Shown: positions 29,861 through 38,049 of the stretch, in pieces
How positions within the stretch are numbered: the stretch's first letter is position 1
Layout of the letters: each line of letters begins with the position of its first letter
From: Azoarcus sp.
GTDB lineage: Bacteria; Pseudomonadota; Gammaproteobacteria; Burkholderiales; Rhodocyclaceae
Length of the DNA: 64,000 nt
Assembly (NCBI GenBank): GCA_031268195.1
Contig: JAIRXQ010000060.1
Coordinates: 28,643 to 92,642 of the forward strand
Reading direction: 5' to 3'
Position numbers and translations under genes: made by a program
Notes under the pieces: generated by a model
Seen by the model: the letters and a program-made list of their open reading frames with translations, nothing else
Told to the model about the DNA's origin: nothing
Database searches by the model: none

Positions 29861-31147
29861 TCAGGCGGTACGGGTCAGAACGGCGGCGAAAAACCCGTCG
29901 GTATCATGCGCGGGCGGCGACAAGCGCAGGCGTTCGCCGCATTCCAGCGCGATGCCCTGACCGGCGAGAATCTCCCCGGCGGCGAGCGGCGTGAAATCGG
30001 GGTGTCCGGCAAGGAAAGCATCGACCACCGCATCGTTTTCTTCCGCGAGCAAACTGCATGTGGCATAAACCAGTCGTCCACCGGGGCGCACGAGCCGGGA
30101 AGCGGCATCGAGAATCGCCTGCTGGCGCACGGCCATCTCGTCGATCGCGGCGGGCGTCTGCCGCCATTTGAGGTCGGGGTTGCGGCGCAAGGTTCCCAGG
30201 CCACTGCATGGCACATCGACCAGCACGCGGTCGGCCTTGCCCGCGAGCCGCTTCAGGCGTGCATCGTGTTCGTGCGCGATGAGCATCGGATGCACATTGG
30301 AGAGCCCCGCGCGCGCCATGCGCTCACGCAGCCGCGCCAGCCGTCTTTCAGCCACATCGAAGGCGTAGAGGCGTCCGCTGGAACGCATCAGCGCCCCCAG
30401 GTGCAAGGTCTTGCCGCCCGCGCCGGCGCAGAAATCGACCACGAGCTCGCCGCGCTTCGGCTGCACGAGAAAACCGAGCAACTGGCTGCCCTCATCTTGC
30501 ACTTCGAAACTGCCGTCGAGAAAGAGCGCGTGCCGTTGCAGCGCGGGCTTGCCCGCGAGCCGGATGCCATGCGGCGACAGCCTGCACCGCGCGGCGTCGA
30601 TGCGGTCGGCGCGCAGACGCGCGAGCACGGCCTCGCGGTCGTTTTTGAGGATGTTGACCCGCAAATCGAGTGGCGCGGGGCGGTTGAGGCTGTGCGCCAG
30701 CTGTAGCAAACCTTCCTCGCCGTGCACGGCGAGCAGCCGTTCGCACAGCCAGTCCGGGAAATCGGCGCGCTCGGCCAGCGAGCCTTCGGGCAAAGTCGCC
30801 GCCTTCACAGTTTCGATCCAATGCAGTTCCGCCGCCGTCACCACGCCCTCGAACTGGCGCATCGCCCAGCCCTCGCCGCGCGCCAGCCACGCCAGCAGCA
30901 GGCGATGCGGCCTCGCCCCGGCGCCGCACAGGCGATGCAGCCAGCGCAGGCGGCGCAACACGCCATAGACGGACTCGGCAACGAACCCCCGGTCGCGGTG
31001 GCCGAGCGCGCGATGTTCGCGGAAAAAGCGGGAGAGCGTCGCGTCGGCGGGGTGCTCGAAGGTGAGCACATCGGCCAGCGCGTGAGCCGCCTGTTCGATG
31101 GAATGTTCGATGCCCCGGGCGGCAGCGGATTTGCCTGTCTTTTTCAT
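29861..31147 (-). CDS. rsmB: 16S rRNA (cytosine-967-C5) methyltransferase, RsmB-like
   Basis: SAM-dependent m5C methyltransferase of the NOL1/NOP2/Sun family. The 428-residue product has an N-terminal NusB-like helical part (HALADVLTFEHPADATLSRF), the SAM loop VVDFCAGAGGKTLHLGAL, the catalytic DVPCSGLGTLRRNPD and the second cysteine motif VYATCSLLAEEN. The NusB-like domain is what separates RsmB from RsmF. The ATG at 31147 is 4 bases after the DUF3108 stop. It is the last gene of the purN-DUF3108-rsmB group. Confidence 0.9.
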   Translation of the reverse strand: MKKTGKSAAARGIEHSIEQAAHALADVLTFEHPADATLSRFFREHRALGHRDRGFVAESVYGVLRRLRWLHRLCGAGARPHRLLLAWLARGEGWAMRQFEGVVTAAELHWIETVKAATLPEGSLAERADFPDWLCERLLAVHGEEGLLQLAHSLNRPAPLDLRVNILKNDREAVLARLRADRIDAARCRLSPHGIRLAGKPALQRHALFLDGSFEVQDEGSQLLGFLVQPKRGELVVDFCAGAGGKTLHLGALMRSSGRLYAFDVAERRLARLRERMARAGLSNVHPMLIAHEHDARLKRLAGKADRVLVDVPCSGLGTLRRNPDLKWRQTPAAIDEMAVRQQAILDAASRLVRPGGRLVYATCSLLAEENDAVVDAFLAGHPDFTPLAAGEILAGQGIALECGERLRLSPPAHDTDGFFAAVLTRTA

Positions 31148-31151
31148 TTTT

Positions 31152-31913
31152 TCATTTCCCCGGCACATTCAGCGCGGTCGCCTCCAGCACCAGCGTCACC
31201 GTTTTGGGATCGGTCAGCACGGCGCGCACCGGCACCATCGCATGATCGAGCGCGAGCCACAGGTCGATGACGAAACGGCCATCATCGGAACGAATCTTGA
31301 AATGACGGGCCGCGAACGTGCCCGCAGGCACCCGCACACTGCCATCCTCCACGCGGCTCGGACGGGCGCGGCGCGAATCCTTGTTGCCGACCACGAGCAG
31401 GCTCTCCGGCAACTCGTCCAGGTGGCCCAGTTGATGCCAGACACTCAGAAGATCCTGATCGCCCGCCATCAGATCGGCGCTCCGCCGTTCGCGCTCGCCA
31501 CGGCGGATGCTCACCCGCTCCGCGTCCCAGTCGAACACCGCCGCTTCCGGCTTCTTGCCCAACTGGGTCACATCGAACCGTGCTGGGCGCAGACCATTCG
31601 CGCCGATACTGCCCTGACTGGCTTGCACATAGCCGAGCCTGCGCAACATCGCCGCGAAGCCAGTGGTGTCGACATCGAGTTGCATCCAGTATTGATGGCC
31701 GTCGTGCGACCAAGTGTGTCGCCCACGTCCGACCGGCAAGTTACCTTCCCCGAACAGCGAAACCTGATAATCGACCGTGCCGCTCACGGGCCAATTCGCG
31801 TTCGGCCAATTGTCCTGCGCCGCCCGCACAGGGGCCGGCAACGCGGCCAGCGCCAGCAGCATGACCAGGCCGACGATCCAGACCGCACCGCGCATCCGTA
31901 ATATCGTGTTCAT
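31152..31913 (-). CDS. DUF3108 protein
   Basis: A 253-residue exported protein of unknown function. It begins MNTILRMRGAVWIVGLVMLL then a cleavable signal (likely cut after APVRA) and a beta-rich mature part typical of DUF3108, such as WPVSGTVDYQVSLFGEGNLP and RHFKIRSDDGRFVIDLWLA, with a C-terminal LVLEATALNVPGK. It sits four bases after purN and four before rsmB, an arrangement often seen in Betaproteobacteria. Probably periplasmic; no enzymatic motif is visible. Confidence 0.82.
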   Translation of the reverse strand: MNTILRMRGAVWIVGLVMLLALAALPAPVRAAQDNWPNANWPVSGTVDYQVSLFGEGNLPVGRGRHTWSHDGHQYWMQLDVDTTGFAAMLRRLGYVQASQGSIGANGLRPARFDVTQLGKKPEAAVFDWDAERVSIRRGERERRSADLMAGDQDLLSVWHQLGHLDELPESLLVVGNKDSRRARPSRVEDGSVRVPAGTFAARHFKIRSDDGRFVIDLWLALDHAMVPVRAVLTDPKTVTLVLEATALNVPGK

Positions 31914-31917
31914 TTGG

Positions 31918-32565
31918 TCAATCCGCCTCCAACGGCGGGCAATGCAAAACGAATGCGGCGGGCCGCATCCCGGCAACGTCGACGCGGCCATCCGGCGTCA
32001 CGCGCAGCCGCCCCGCGACGAACCAGCGCACGGCCTGCGGATAAATTTTGTGCTCCTCGGCAAGCACGCGCTGGGCGAGCGTCTCCTCGTCATCGCCCGG
32101 CAGCACCGGCACCACGGCCTGAATCACGATCGGCCCGCCGTCGAGTTCCGGCGTCACGAAATGCACACTCGCCCCATGCACCCGCACCCCGGCAGCCAGT
32201 GCGCGGCGGTGCGTGTGCAATCCGGGCAAGCACGGCAACAGCGACGGATGAATATTGAGCAGCCGCCCCGCGTAATGGCGAACGAAATCCGCGCCCAGCA
32301 CGCGCATGAACCCGGCAAGCACGACCAGATCGGGCGCATGCGCGTCGATGGCAGCCTCGAGCGCCGCATCGAATTCGGCGCGCGAGGCGTAGGCGGTGTG
32401 ATCGACCACCGCGGTGGCGATGCCTTGCCCGGCGGCGAATGCCAGCCCGGCGGCATCGGCGCGATGACTGAGCACCGCCGCGATGCGCGCACCGGGAATG
32501 CCGGCGCGGACGATAGCCTCCATGTTGCTGCCGCGCCCGGAGATCAGGATGACGATGGATTTCAT
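31918..32565 (-). CDS. purN: Phosphoribosylglycinamide formyltransferase
   Basis: Third step of purine synthesis: formylates GAR using 10-formyl-tetrahydrofolate. The 215-residue product starts MKSIVILISGRGSNMEAIV with the phosphate-binding SGRGSN, has LVVLAGFMRVLG, the catalytic HPSLLPCLPGLHTHRRAL and VHFVTPELDGGPIV with the catalytic aspartate. The ATG at 32565 is chosen over an upstream in-frame start lying in non-coding DNA. Length and motifs are standard. Confidence 0.95.
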   Translation of the reverse strand: MKSIVILISGRGSNMEAIVRAGIPGARIAAVLSHRADAAGLAFAAGQGIATAVVDHTAYASRAEFDAALEAAIDAHAPDLVVLAGFMRVLGADFVRHYAGRLLNIHPSLLPCLPGLHTHRRALAAGVRVHGASVHFVTPELDGGPIVIQAVVPVLPGDDEETLAQRVLAEEHKIYPQAVRWFVAGRLRVTPDGRVDVAGMRPAAFVLHCPPLEAD

Positions 32566-32765
32566 ATATTGTCTAAGCGCCAAAATAAAATCCCGCGGCA
32601 CAACCGCCACGGGATCGTCCTTGGGCGCGCAGAGTACCAAACCCAACCCTACCACGCCAGCATCGGGACGGGCTCGAATGTTTCAAAACGGGGGCGAAAG
32701 CCCCCATTTTCAAAGCCCCATTCTCAAAGTCCCATTCTCATTGGGTCGCGCGCAACGGGCAGCGC
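32566..32765. other. Intergenic region upstream of purN
   Basis: 200 bases between the HD-GYP gene and purN, both minus-strand. It holds the terminator of the HD-GYP gene (32684-32705) and, next to it, three tandem copies of a 14-15-bp unit, AAAGCCCCATTCTC with variants, at 32697-32739. The repeats overlap the hairpin and may be hairpin-derived duplications. I see no gene. Confidence 0.6.
32684..32705 (-). terminator. Rho-independent terminator of the HD-GYP gene
   Basis: A 6-bp GC stem (GGGGGC/GCCCCC) around GAAA; on the minus strand it is followed by GTTTTG. It lies about 60 bases after the HD-GYP stop codon. Confidence 0.6.
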
Positions 32766-33836
32766 CTAATGCATGAAATGCGCCAAAACCCCGCCCTCGC
32801 TCTGCTCGGCCCGGAACTGCCCGAATTCATGCTCGAACTGGTTTTCAATTTTCAAAAAGGCTTCGACCAGCCGGGGATCGAAATGCCGGTCCGCGCCATC
32901 GATGATGATCTGCCGCGTTTCCCAGTGACTCAACCCCTTGCGGTAACAACGGTCGTCAGTGAGGGCATCGTAGACGTCGGCCACGGCCATGATGCGCGCG
33001 CACAGCGGAATTTCCTCGCCGCGCAGCCCTTTCGGGTAGCCAGTGCCATCGAATCTCTCATGGTGCGATTCCGCGATCTGGATGGCGAACTTCAAATAAC
33101 GCTGCGTCGGCGTGCGCCAATACATGCGGCGCAGGATTTCGCCACCGAGGCTGGAATGCTTCTTCATGACTTCGTATTCGTCCTGCTCCAGCGGGCCGGG
33201 TTTGAGCAGGATCTGGTCGCGGATGCCGATTTTGCCAATATCGTGCAAGGGCGCGGCGCGCACGATCATGTCGAGATCGGATTCGGGCAGGAGGTCGGCC
33301 ATTTTTTTCGATTGCTTGCGCAATGTCTCGCCAAGAAGCTGCACGTAGCGGCTGGAACGTCCGATGTGCCCCCCCGTGTTGCCGTCGCGGAATTCGACGA
33401 TTTCGCAGAAACCGAGCACGATGCCGCCTTCGAGTTCGCGCACGTTTTCTTCCAGCATGTGCTGATAGTGGTGGAAGCGCAGATGATGCCCGACACGGTG
33501 CAACAAAATGGACTTGTTGACCGGCTTGGCAATGAAATCCGCCGCGCCGCGCTGGAAGCCCTTGATTTCCACGTCGATGTCGTTGCTCCCCGACAGGAAT
33601 ATGACCGGGATCGTGGAGAGCGCGGGCGTCCGGCCAAGGCGTTCCAGCACCTCGAAGCCGTCCATTTCCGGCATCTCGATGGTCAACAAGATGAGATCGG
33701 GACGCATCTTGGAGCAGACTTTCAGCGCCTGTTCGCCGGATTTCGCCTGAATGACGAGGTAGGTGTCTCTCAGCTGTCGTTGGACATTTCTGAGGTCGGC
33801 CTGATTGTCATCCACAACCAAGACAGTGCTTTGCAT
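32766..33836 (-). CDS. Response-regulator-like HD-GYP phosphodiesterase (receiver without phospho-acceptor Asp)
   Basis: 356 residues: a CheY-like receiver (~1-125) fused to an HD-GYP domain (~165-330). HD-GYP hydrolyses cyclic di-GMP; the active motifs APLHDIGKIGIRDQILL and HHERFDGTGYPKGL are intact, so enzymatic activity is likely. The receiver keeps the acidic pair (VVDDN, residues 9-10), a serine in FLSGSND and the lysine in AKPVNK, but the acceptor position reads DLILLTIEMPEMDG: threonine 52 replaces the aspartate. GAC to ACC needs two base changes, so a single sequencing error is unlikely. Upstream is a 466-base spacer; no kinase gene is adjacent. Start ATG gives MQSTVLVVDDNQ. Confidence 0.9.
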   Translation of the reverse strand: MQSTVLVVDDNQADLRNVQRQLRDTYLVIQAKSGEQALKVCSKMRPDLILLTIEMPEMDGFEVLERLGRTPALSTIPVIFLSGSNDIDVEIKGFQRGAADFIAKPVNKSILLHRVGHHLRFHHYQHMLEENVRELEGGIVLGFCEIVEFRDGNTGGHIGRSSRYVQLLGETLRKQSKKMADLLPESDLDMIVRAAPLHDIGKIGIRDQILLKPGPLEQDEYEVMKKHSSLGGEILRRMYWRTPTQRYLKFAIQIAESHHERFDGTGYPKGLRGEEIPLCARIMAVADVYDALTDDRCYRKGLSHWETRQIIIDGADRHFDPRLVEAFLKIENQFEHEFGQFRAEQSEGGVLAHFMH

Positions 33837-34302
33837 GGGGCCCGCGCGGGAGAAATGGGAGGGTGCGCCGATTATGAGCCGTGAATGCAGCCACCAAGTG
33901 TGGACTATGTGACATGCAAATCGTTTTGGTGTTGCATGGCAACAGAAGAGGTCTGTCCACCCGCCACAACCCGGCCATGCGCACGAAACCGGCGGCCACG
34001 GCCACACACGCGCTGCGAAATCAGCGCAAATGAGCCTACCACCACAATTTCTGCCGCATTCGGGCGCACGGCACGCCGCGCGCCGCGGCCACGCCTCGTC
34101 CAAACTGGAGCGGGAACCCGCTGCTTTCGATGCAGTGCAACGAAAAACCATTCCGGCGCGCCCGCATCGCGGTGCGGCAGCAATGAAATCGAATCATTCG
34201 TGCGCGCCCACGCCCGGGGATCAGACGCAGGTCAACGGCTGACGCCCTTGCGCGGCAACTCGTCGGCGCCGCGCTGACACGGGCGGGCGAGGCGGCCTGA
34301 TT
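33837..34302. other. Long intergenic region between lpd and the HD-GYP gene
   Basis: 466 bases with no supportable gene. Open frames here have no ribosome site and no family similarity. On the minus strand a weak -10-like CATAAT occurs near 33877, about 40 bases before the HD-GYP start, with no clear -35. No terminator is apparent after lpd. No tRNA or repeat was recognised. Confidence 0.5.
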
Positions 34303-35727
34303 TCAGAAGTGCAACGCCCGCTTGTCGCAGGCGAGCGCGGCTTCATGCACGACTTCCGAGAGCGTCGGGTGCGCATGGCAGATGCGCGCGAGGTCTTCCG
34401 ATGCGGCGAAAAACTCCAGCGCCACCGTCGCTTCGGCAACGAGATCGGACGCACCCGCGCCAATAATATGCACGCCGAGGAGGCGATCCGTTCTAGCCTC
34501 GGCAAGCACCTTCACGAAGCCTTCCGGCGCGCCAATGCCCAGCGCGCGGCCGTTGGCGAGGAAGGGCACCTTGCCCACCTTATAGGCCACATTCGCGTCT
34601 TTCAACTGCTGCTCGGTCTGGCCGACCCAGGCGATTTCCGGCGTGGTGTAGATGACATTCGGAATAGCCTCTGGATTGACGTGCCCAGCCTGCCCGGCGA
34701 TGCGTTCGGCCACCATCACGCCCTCTTCCATCGCCTTGTGGGCGAGCATCGGGCCGCGCACCACATCGCCAATGGCCCAGATGCCGGGGAGATTGGTGCG
34801 GCAATGAGCGTCGACTGCGATCTGGCCGCGCTCGGTGAGCTTTAAGCCCACCGCGCCCGCGTTCAGGCCCTCGATGTTGGGAATACGGCCAATGGAGACG
34901 ATGAGACGCTCGGCATCCAACTGGGCGGGCTTGCCGTCCTGGTCGGTATAGGCGATGGAAACAGCCTTCTTCGTCGCCTTGACTTCGCCGATCTTCACGC
35001 CGAGCTGGAAGACAAGGCCCTGTTTGGTCAGGATTTTCTTCGCTTCCCTGGCGATATCGATGTCGGCCATGCCCAGAAAACCCGGTGCGGCTTCGAGGAT
35101 GGTGACTTCTGCCCCCAACCGCCGCCACACCGAGCCCATCTCCAGGCCGATGACGCCCGCACCGACGATGGCGAGCTTCTTCGGCACGGCGTCGATGTCG
35201 AGCGCGCCGACGTTGTCGCAGACGATTTTGTTGTCGACGGTGAGGCCCGGCAGATGCCGCGCCTTGGAGCCGGTGGCGACGATGACGTGCTTCGCTTCCA
35301 CGTCCTCCGCGCCAACCTTGAGTTTCCAGCCTTCGCCCACCTTGGCGAGGAATGCGCCGTGCCCCGGCAGGAAAGCAACCTTGTTTTTCTTGAACAGCCC
35401 CTTGATGCCGCCGGTGAGTTGATCGACGATGCCGTTCTTGCGCGCCAGCATTTTTGCCACGTCGATTTTCGGCGCGCCGATGTCGATGCCCTGCCCCGCA
35501 AAGGCGTGCGCGGCTTCATCGAAAAGATGCGAGGTATGCAGCAGCGCCTTGGATGGGATACAGCCGACATTGAGACAGGTCCCGCCGAGCCGGGGTTCGC
35601 CTTTCGGATCGGCATAGGGATTGGATTCGCAGCACGCGACCTTGAAGCCGAGCTGCGCGGCGCGGATCGCGGCCACGTAGCCGCCAGGGCCGCCGCCGAC
35701 GACGAGAATGTCGAATTGTTTTGTCAT
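34303..35727 (-). CDS. lpd: Dihydrolipoyl dehydrogenase
   Basis: E3 component of 2-oxo-acid dehydrogenases; here, by position, that of the 2-oxoglutarate complex. It reoxidises dihydrolipoyl groups with NAD+. The 474-residue product has the FAD loop LVVGGGPGGYVAAIRAAQLG, the redox-active disulfide GGTCLNVGCIPSKALLHTS, a NAD domain (VGAGVIGLEMGSVWRRLGAE) and the C-terminal catalytic HAHPTLSEVVHEA. GAGGGAGA lies before the ATG at 35727; the open frame upstream is not conserved. It would directly follow sucB were it not for the tai4/tae4 genes. Confidence 0.95.
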   Translation of the reverse strand: MTKQFDILVVGGGPGGYVAAIRAAQLGFKVACCESNPYADPKGEPRLGGTCLNVGCIPSKALLHTSHLFDEAAHAFAGQGIDIGAPKIDVAKMLARKNGIVDQLTGGIKGLFKKNKVAFLPGHGAFLAKVGEGWKLKVGAEDVEAKHVIVATGSKARHLPGLTVDNKIVCDNVGALDIDAVPKKLAIVGAGVIGLEMGSVWRRLGAEVTILEAAPGFLGMADIDIAREAKKILTKQGLVFQLGVKIGEVKATKKAVSIAYTDQDGKPAQLDAERLIVSIGRIPNIEGLNAGAVGLKLTERGQIAVDAHCRTNLPGIWAIGDVVRGPMLAHKAMEEGVMVAERIAGQAGHVNPEAIPNVIYTTPEIAWVGQTEQQLKDANVAYKVGKVPFLANGRALGIGAPEGFVKVLAEARTDRLLGVHIIGAGASDLVAEATVALEFFAASEDLARICHAHPTLSEVVHEAALACDKRALHF

Positions 35728-35826
35728 GATGTCTCCCTCAGGTGTGGAAAAACTGCGCCGGTCGCGGGGGCAAACAACACCTCCAAAACACGCGGGTGCC
35801 AAGGCATCGCTACTGCATTACAGCCT

Positions 35827-36312
35827 TTAATCCATAGGCCAAAACCATATTTCCCGGTAACCTTCATCAAAGTAGCAATCTGAGTGGCAAACCCTGCCGG
35901 GCTCAATCAAGTCGATATGGCCACCACCATAGCCCGTAATCCCATGAAAAAAGACGATACCTTTTTTTGCCTTTATCACTTCTTCCGCCTTTTTTCCAGT
36001 TAATGGCTCACCAAGAACGGTAGGTTTGCGCAGTTCATCCGCCAGCGTTTTCGCGCCAGTGGCGACAAAGCGTCCCTTATAATGGCCAGATTTTATCTCC
36101 AAACGACTGATCGGATGGCCGAAACGAACATCCGATTTGAGCAAAGCCAGACTCATACGCACAGCGCAAGTGTTTTTATATTGATCATTTTGCAAAAGCA
36201 ATTCTTCATAGTCATAACCGATTTCCTGATAGACATCAGCAGCCTTTTTATGATCCTGACTGTTTATGTTGGAAGAATAATGGTTATCCTTCAGCGTAGT
36301 AAAGCTCGGCAT
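35827..36312 (-). CDS. tae4: Type VI secretion amidase effector, Tae4-like
   Basis: Peptidoglycan amidase toxin that cleaves the D-Glu/mDAP bond in the periplasm of target bacteria when delivered by a type VI system. The 161-residue product has the family catalytic cysteine in NTCAVRMSLALL and the histidine in GYGGGHIDLI, plus CHSDCYF, as in other Tae4 proteins. There is no signal peptide, as expected for a T6SS cargo. The ATG at 36312 is one base after the tai4 stop and follows AAGGAG. DNA is clearly AT-richer than lpd and sucB, pointing to acquisition. No T6SS structural genes are in the window. Confidence 0.88.
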   Translation of the reverse strand: MPSFTTLKDNHYSSNINSQDHKKAADVYQEIGYDYEELLLQNDQYKNTCAVRMSLALLKSDVRFGHPISRLEIKSGHYKGRFVATGAKTLADELRKPTVLGEPLTGKKAEEVIKAKKGIVFFHGITGYGGGHIDLIEPGRVCHSDCYFDEGYREIWFWPMD

Positions 36313-36313
36313 G

Positions 36314-36769
36314 TCAGTGCTCCTTCCCGCAGGGATGTTGTTTTTCCAGAACCCCAATAATGATATGTGCTGCACGCTCGTCGTAATGGGATGGGCTTAG
36401 TTCCTTTAAACCTGCATGAATCATCTCGAGGACTGTAGTTTTCTTGAATTTATAATAACTACACCAGGTTTTTCCCTCGCTGGCATCAACCACACCAAGC
36501 AAAAATGCATAGGCAGCACTCTGTTCTTCCGGGTTTTTGCTGTTGTAAGAAACCAGAAATTGCTCCAAGGAAAGGTTGGGTACAAAAATATCCCTACCTT
36601 CATGCTTCTCATACTGATTCACAAGCCCTCTTTTTATCAAAATACTTCTTTGAACCAGCGCATCCTTGCCACCCTGCGCCGGATCGTTCTGCGCAAATGA
36701 TGTCACCGAAGCCAACAACATACACAACATTAACACACTGCAGCGCAAAGCCTCTGTCATACCTGTCAT
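36314..36769 (-). CDS. tai4: Tae4 immunity protein, Tai4-like
   Basis: Periplasmic inhibitor protecting the cell from the Tae4 amidase. The 151-residue product has a signal peptide (CSVLMLCMLLASVTSFAQ) and a helical mature part with AYAFLLGVVDAS, TWCSYYKFKKTTVLEMI and IIIGVLEKQHPC, which match the Tai4 family. GGGAGG six bases before the ATG at 36769 defines the start. It lies 66 bases after sucB and is read before tae4, so immunity is made first. Like tae4 it is low in GC relative to the TCA genes around it. Confidence 0.85.
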   Translation of the reverse strand: MTGMTEALRCSVLMLCMLLASVTSFAQNDPAQGGKDALVQRSILIKRGLVNQYEKHEGRDIFVPNLSLEQFLVSYNSKNPEEQSAAYAFLLGVVDASEGKTWCSYYKFKKTTVLEMIHAGLKELSPSHYDERAAHIIIGVLEKQHPCGKEH

Positions 36770-36835
36770 TTCGTCCCTCCCAACGGCCACCGCTCCGCGG
36801 CAAGCGCGGAGCGGATGCAAACAAGCATAATACCG

Positions 36836-38026
36836 TCAAATATCCAACACCAGCCGCGCCGGGTCTTCCAGCGCCTCTTTCATCGCTACCAGCCCGAGTA
36901 CGGCTTCGCGTCCGTCGATGATGCGATGGTCGTAGGACAGGGCCAGGTAGTTCATCGGGCGGATGACGACCTGCCCGTTTTCCGCCACCGGGCGATCCTT
37001 GGTGGCGTGGATGCCGAGGATGGCCGATTGCGGCGGGTTGATGATCGGCGTCGACATCATCGAACCGAATATGCCGCCGTTGGAAATCGAGAAGGTGCCG
37101 CCGGTGAGCTCTTCGATGGAGAGTTTGCCATCCTTGGCTTTGGCGCCGAATTCGGCGATCTTCACTTCGATTTCGGCAACGGAGAGCACTTCCGCGTTTC
37201 GCAGGATCGGCACCACAAGACCACGCGGGCTGCCCACGGCGATGCCGATGTCGATGTAGCCGTGGTAGACGATGTCATTGCCGTCGATGGAGGCATTGAT
37301 GATCGGGTAGCGCTTGAGCGCGGCCACGGCGGCCTTGACGAAAAAGCCCATGAAGCCGAGGCGCACGCCATGCGCTTTCTCGAACTTTTCGCCATATTGT
37401 TTCCGCAGCGCCATCACCGGGGCCATGTTCACCTCGTTGAAGGTGGTGAGGATGGCGTTTTCGTTCTTGGACTGAATGAGCCGTTCGGCGATGCGGGCGC
37501 GCAGGCGCGTCATCGGCACGCGCTCTTCCGGACGCGCCTCGCCGCCGAAGGACACGGCGGGCAGCGCGGCGACGGGTTTGGCCGCCGACACCGGGGCAGG
37601 CGCGCGCGCGGCGACGGCGTCTTCCTTGGTGATGCGGCCTCCACGCCCGGTACCGGTCACGGCAGAGGCGGAAACGCCTTTTTCTTCGAAAATCTTGCGC
37701 GCGGCAGGACTCGGTTCGGGCACGGCACCCGTAACAACGGCGGGAGCCTCACCGCTTGCGGCCTGCGCGGCCCCGGCTGCGGCTTGCGCCTCGGTGTCGA
37801 TGCGGGCGATGAGTTCGCCCGAGGTGACGGTATCGCCATCCTTCTTGAGGATTTCGATCAGTACGCCGGCGGCGGGAGCCGGGGTTTCAAGCACGACCTT
37901 GTCGGTTTCGATGTCGGTCAGGTTTTCGTCTCGTGCGACCGCTTCACCTGCTTGCTTGTGCCAGGCGACCAACGTGGCCTCAGACACGGACTCCGACAGT
38001 TGCGGCACTTTGACTTCGATAAGCAT
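36836..38026 (-). CDS. sucB: 2-oxoglutarate dehydrogenase E2, dihydrolipoyl succinyltransferase
   Basis: Core of the 2-oxoglutarate dehydrogenase complex; transfers succinyl from lipoamide to CoA. The 396-residue product has one lipoyl domain (1-77, lipoylated lysine in [10 protein letters not shown]), an Ala/Pro-rich linker, a peripheral-subunit-binding domain ([20 protein letters not shown]) and the catalytic domain ending in [13 protein letters not shown] with the HxxxDG active site. Start ATG follows GGAAGGAGAC. It lies 23 bases after sucA; downstream are tai4 and tae4, then lpd. Confidence 0.96.
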   Translation of the reverse strand: MLIEVKVPQLSESVSEATLVAWHKQAGEAVARDENLTDIETDKVVLETPAPAAGVLIEILKKDGDTVTSGELIARIDTEAQAAAGAAQAASGEAPAVVTGAVPEPSPAARKIFEEKGVSASAVTGTGRGGRITKEDAVAARAPAPVSAAKPVAALPAVSFGGEARPEERVPMTRLRARIAERLIQSKNENAILTTFNEVNMAPVMALRKQYGEKFEKAHGVRLGFMGFFVKAAVAALKRYPIINASIDGNDIVYHGYIDIGIAVGSPRGLVVPILRNAEVLSVAEIEVKIAEFGAKAKDGKLSIEELTGGTFSISNGGIFGSMMSTPIINPPQSAILGIHATKDRPVAENGQVVIRPMNYLALSYDHRIIDGREAVLGLVAMKEALEDPARLVLDI

Positions 38027-38049
38027 GGCTGTCTCCTTCCCTCTGCCAT

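Noticed and set aside
33885..34277. ORFs in the spacer between lpd and the HD-GYP gene
   Set aside because: Arg/Ala-rich products with no start signals or domains, typical of non-coding GC-rich DNA.
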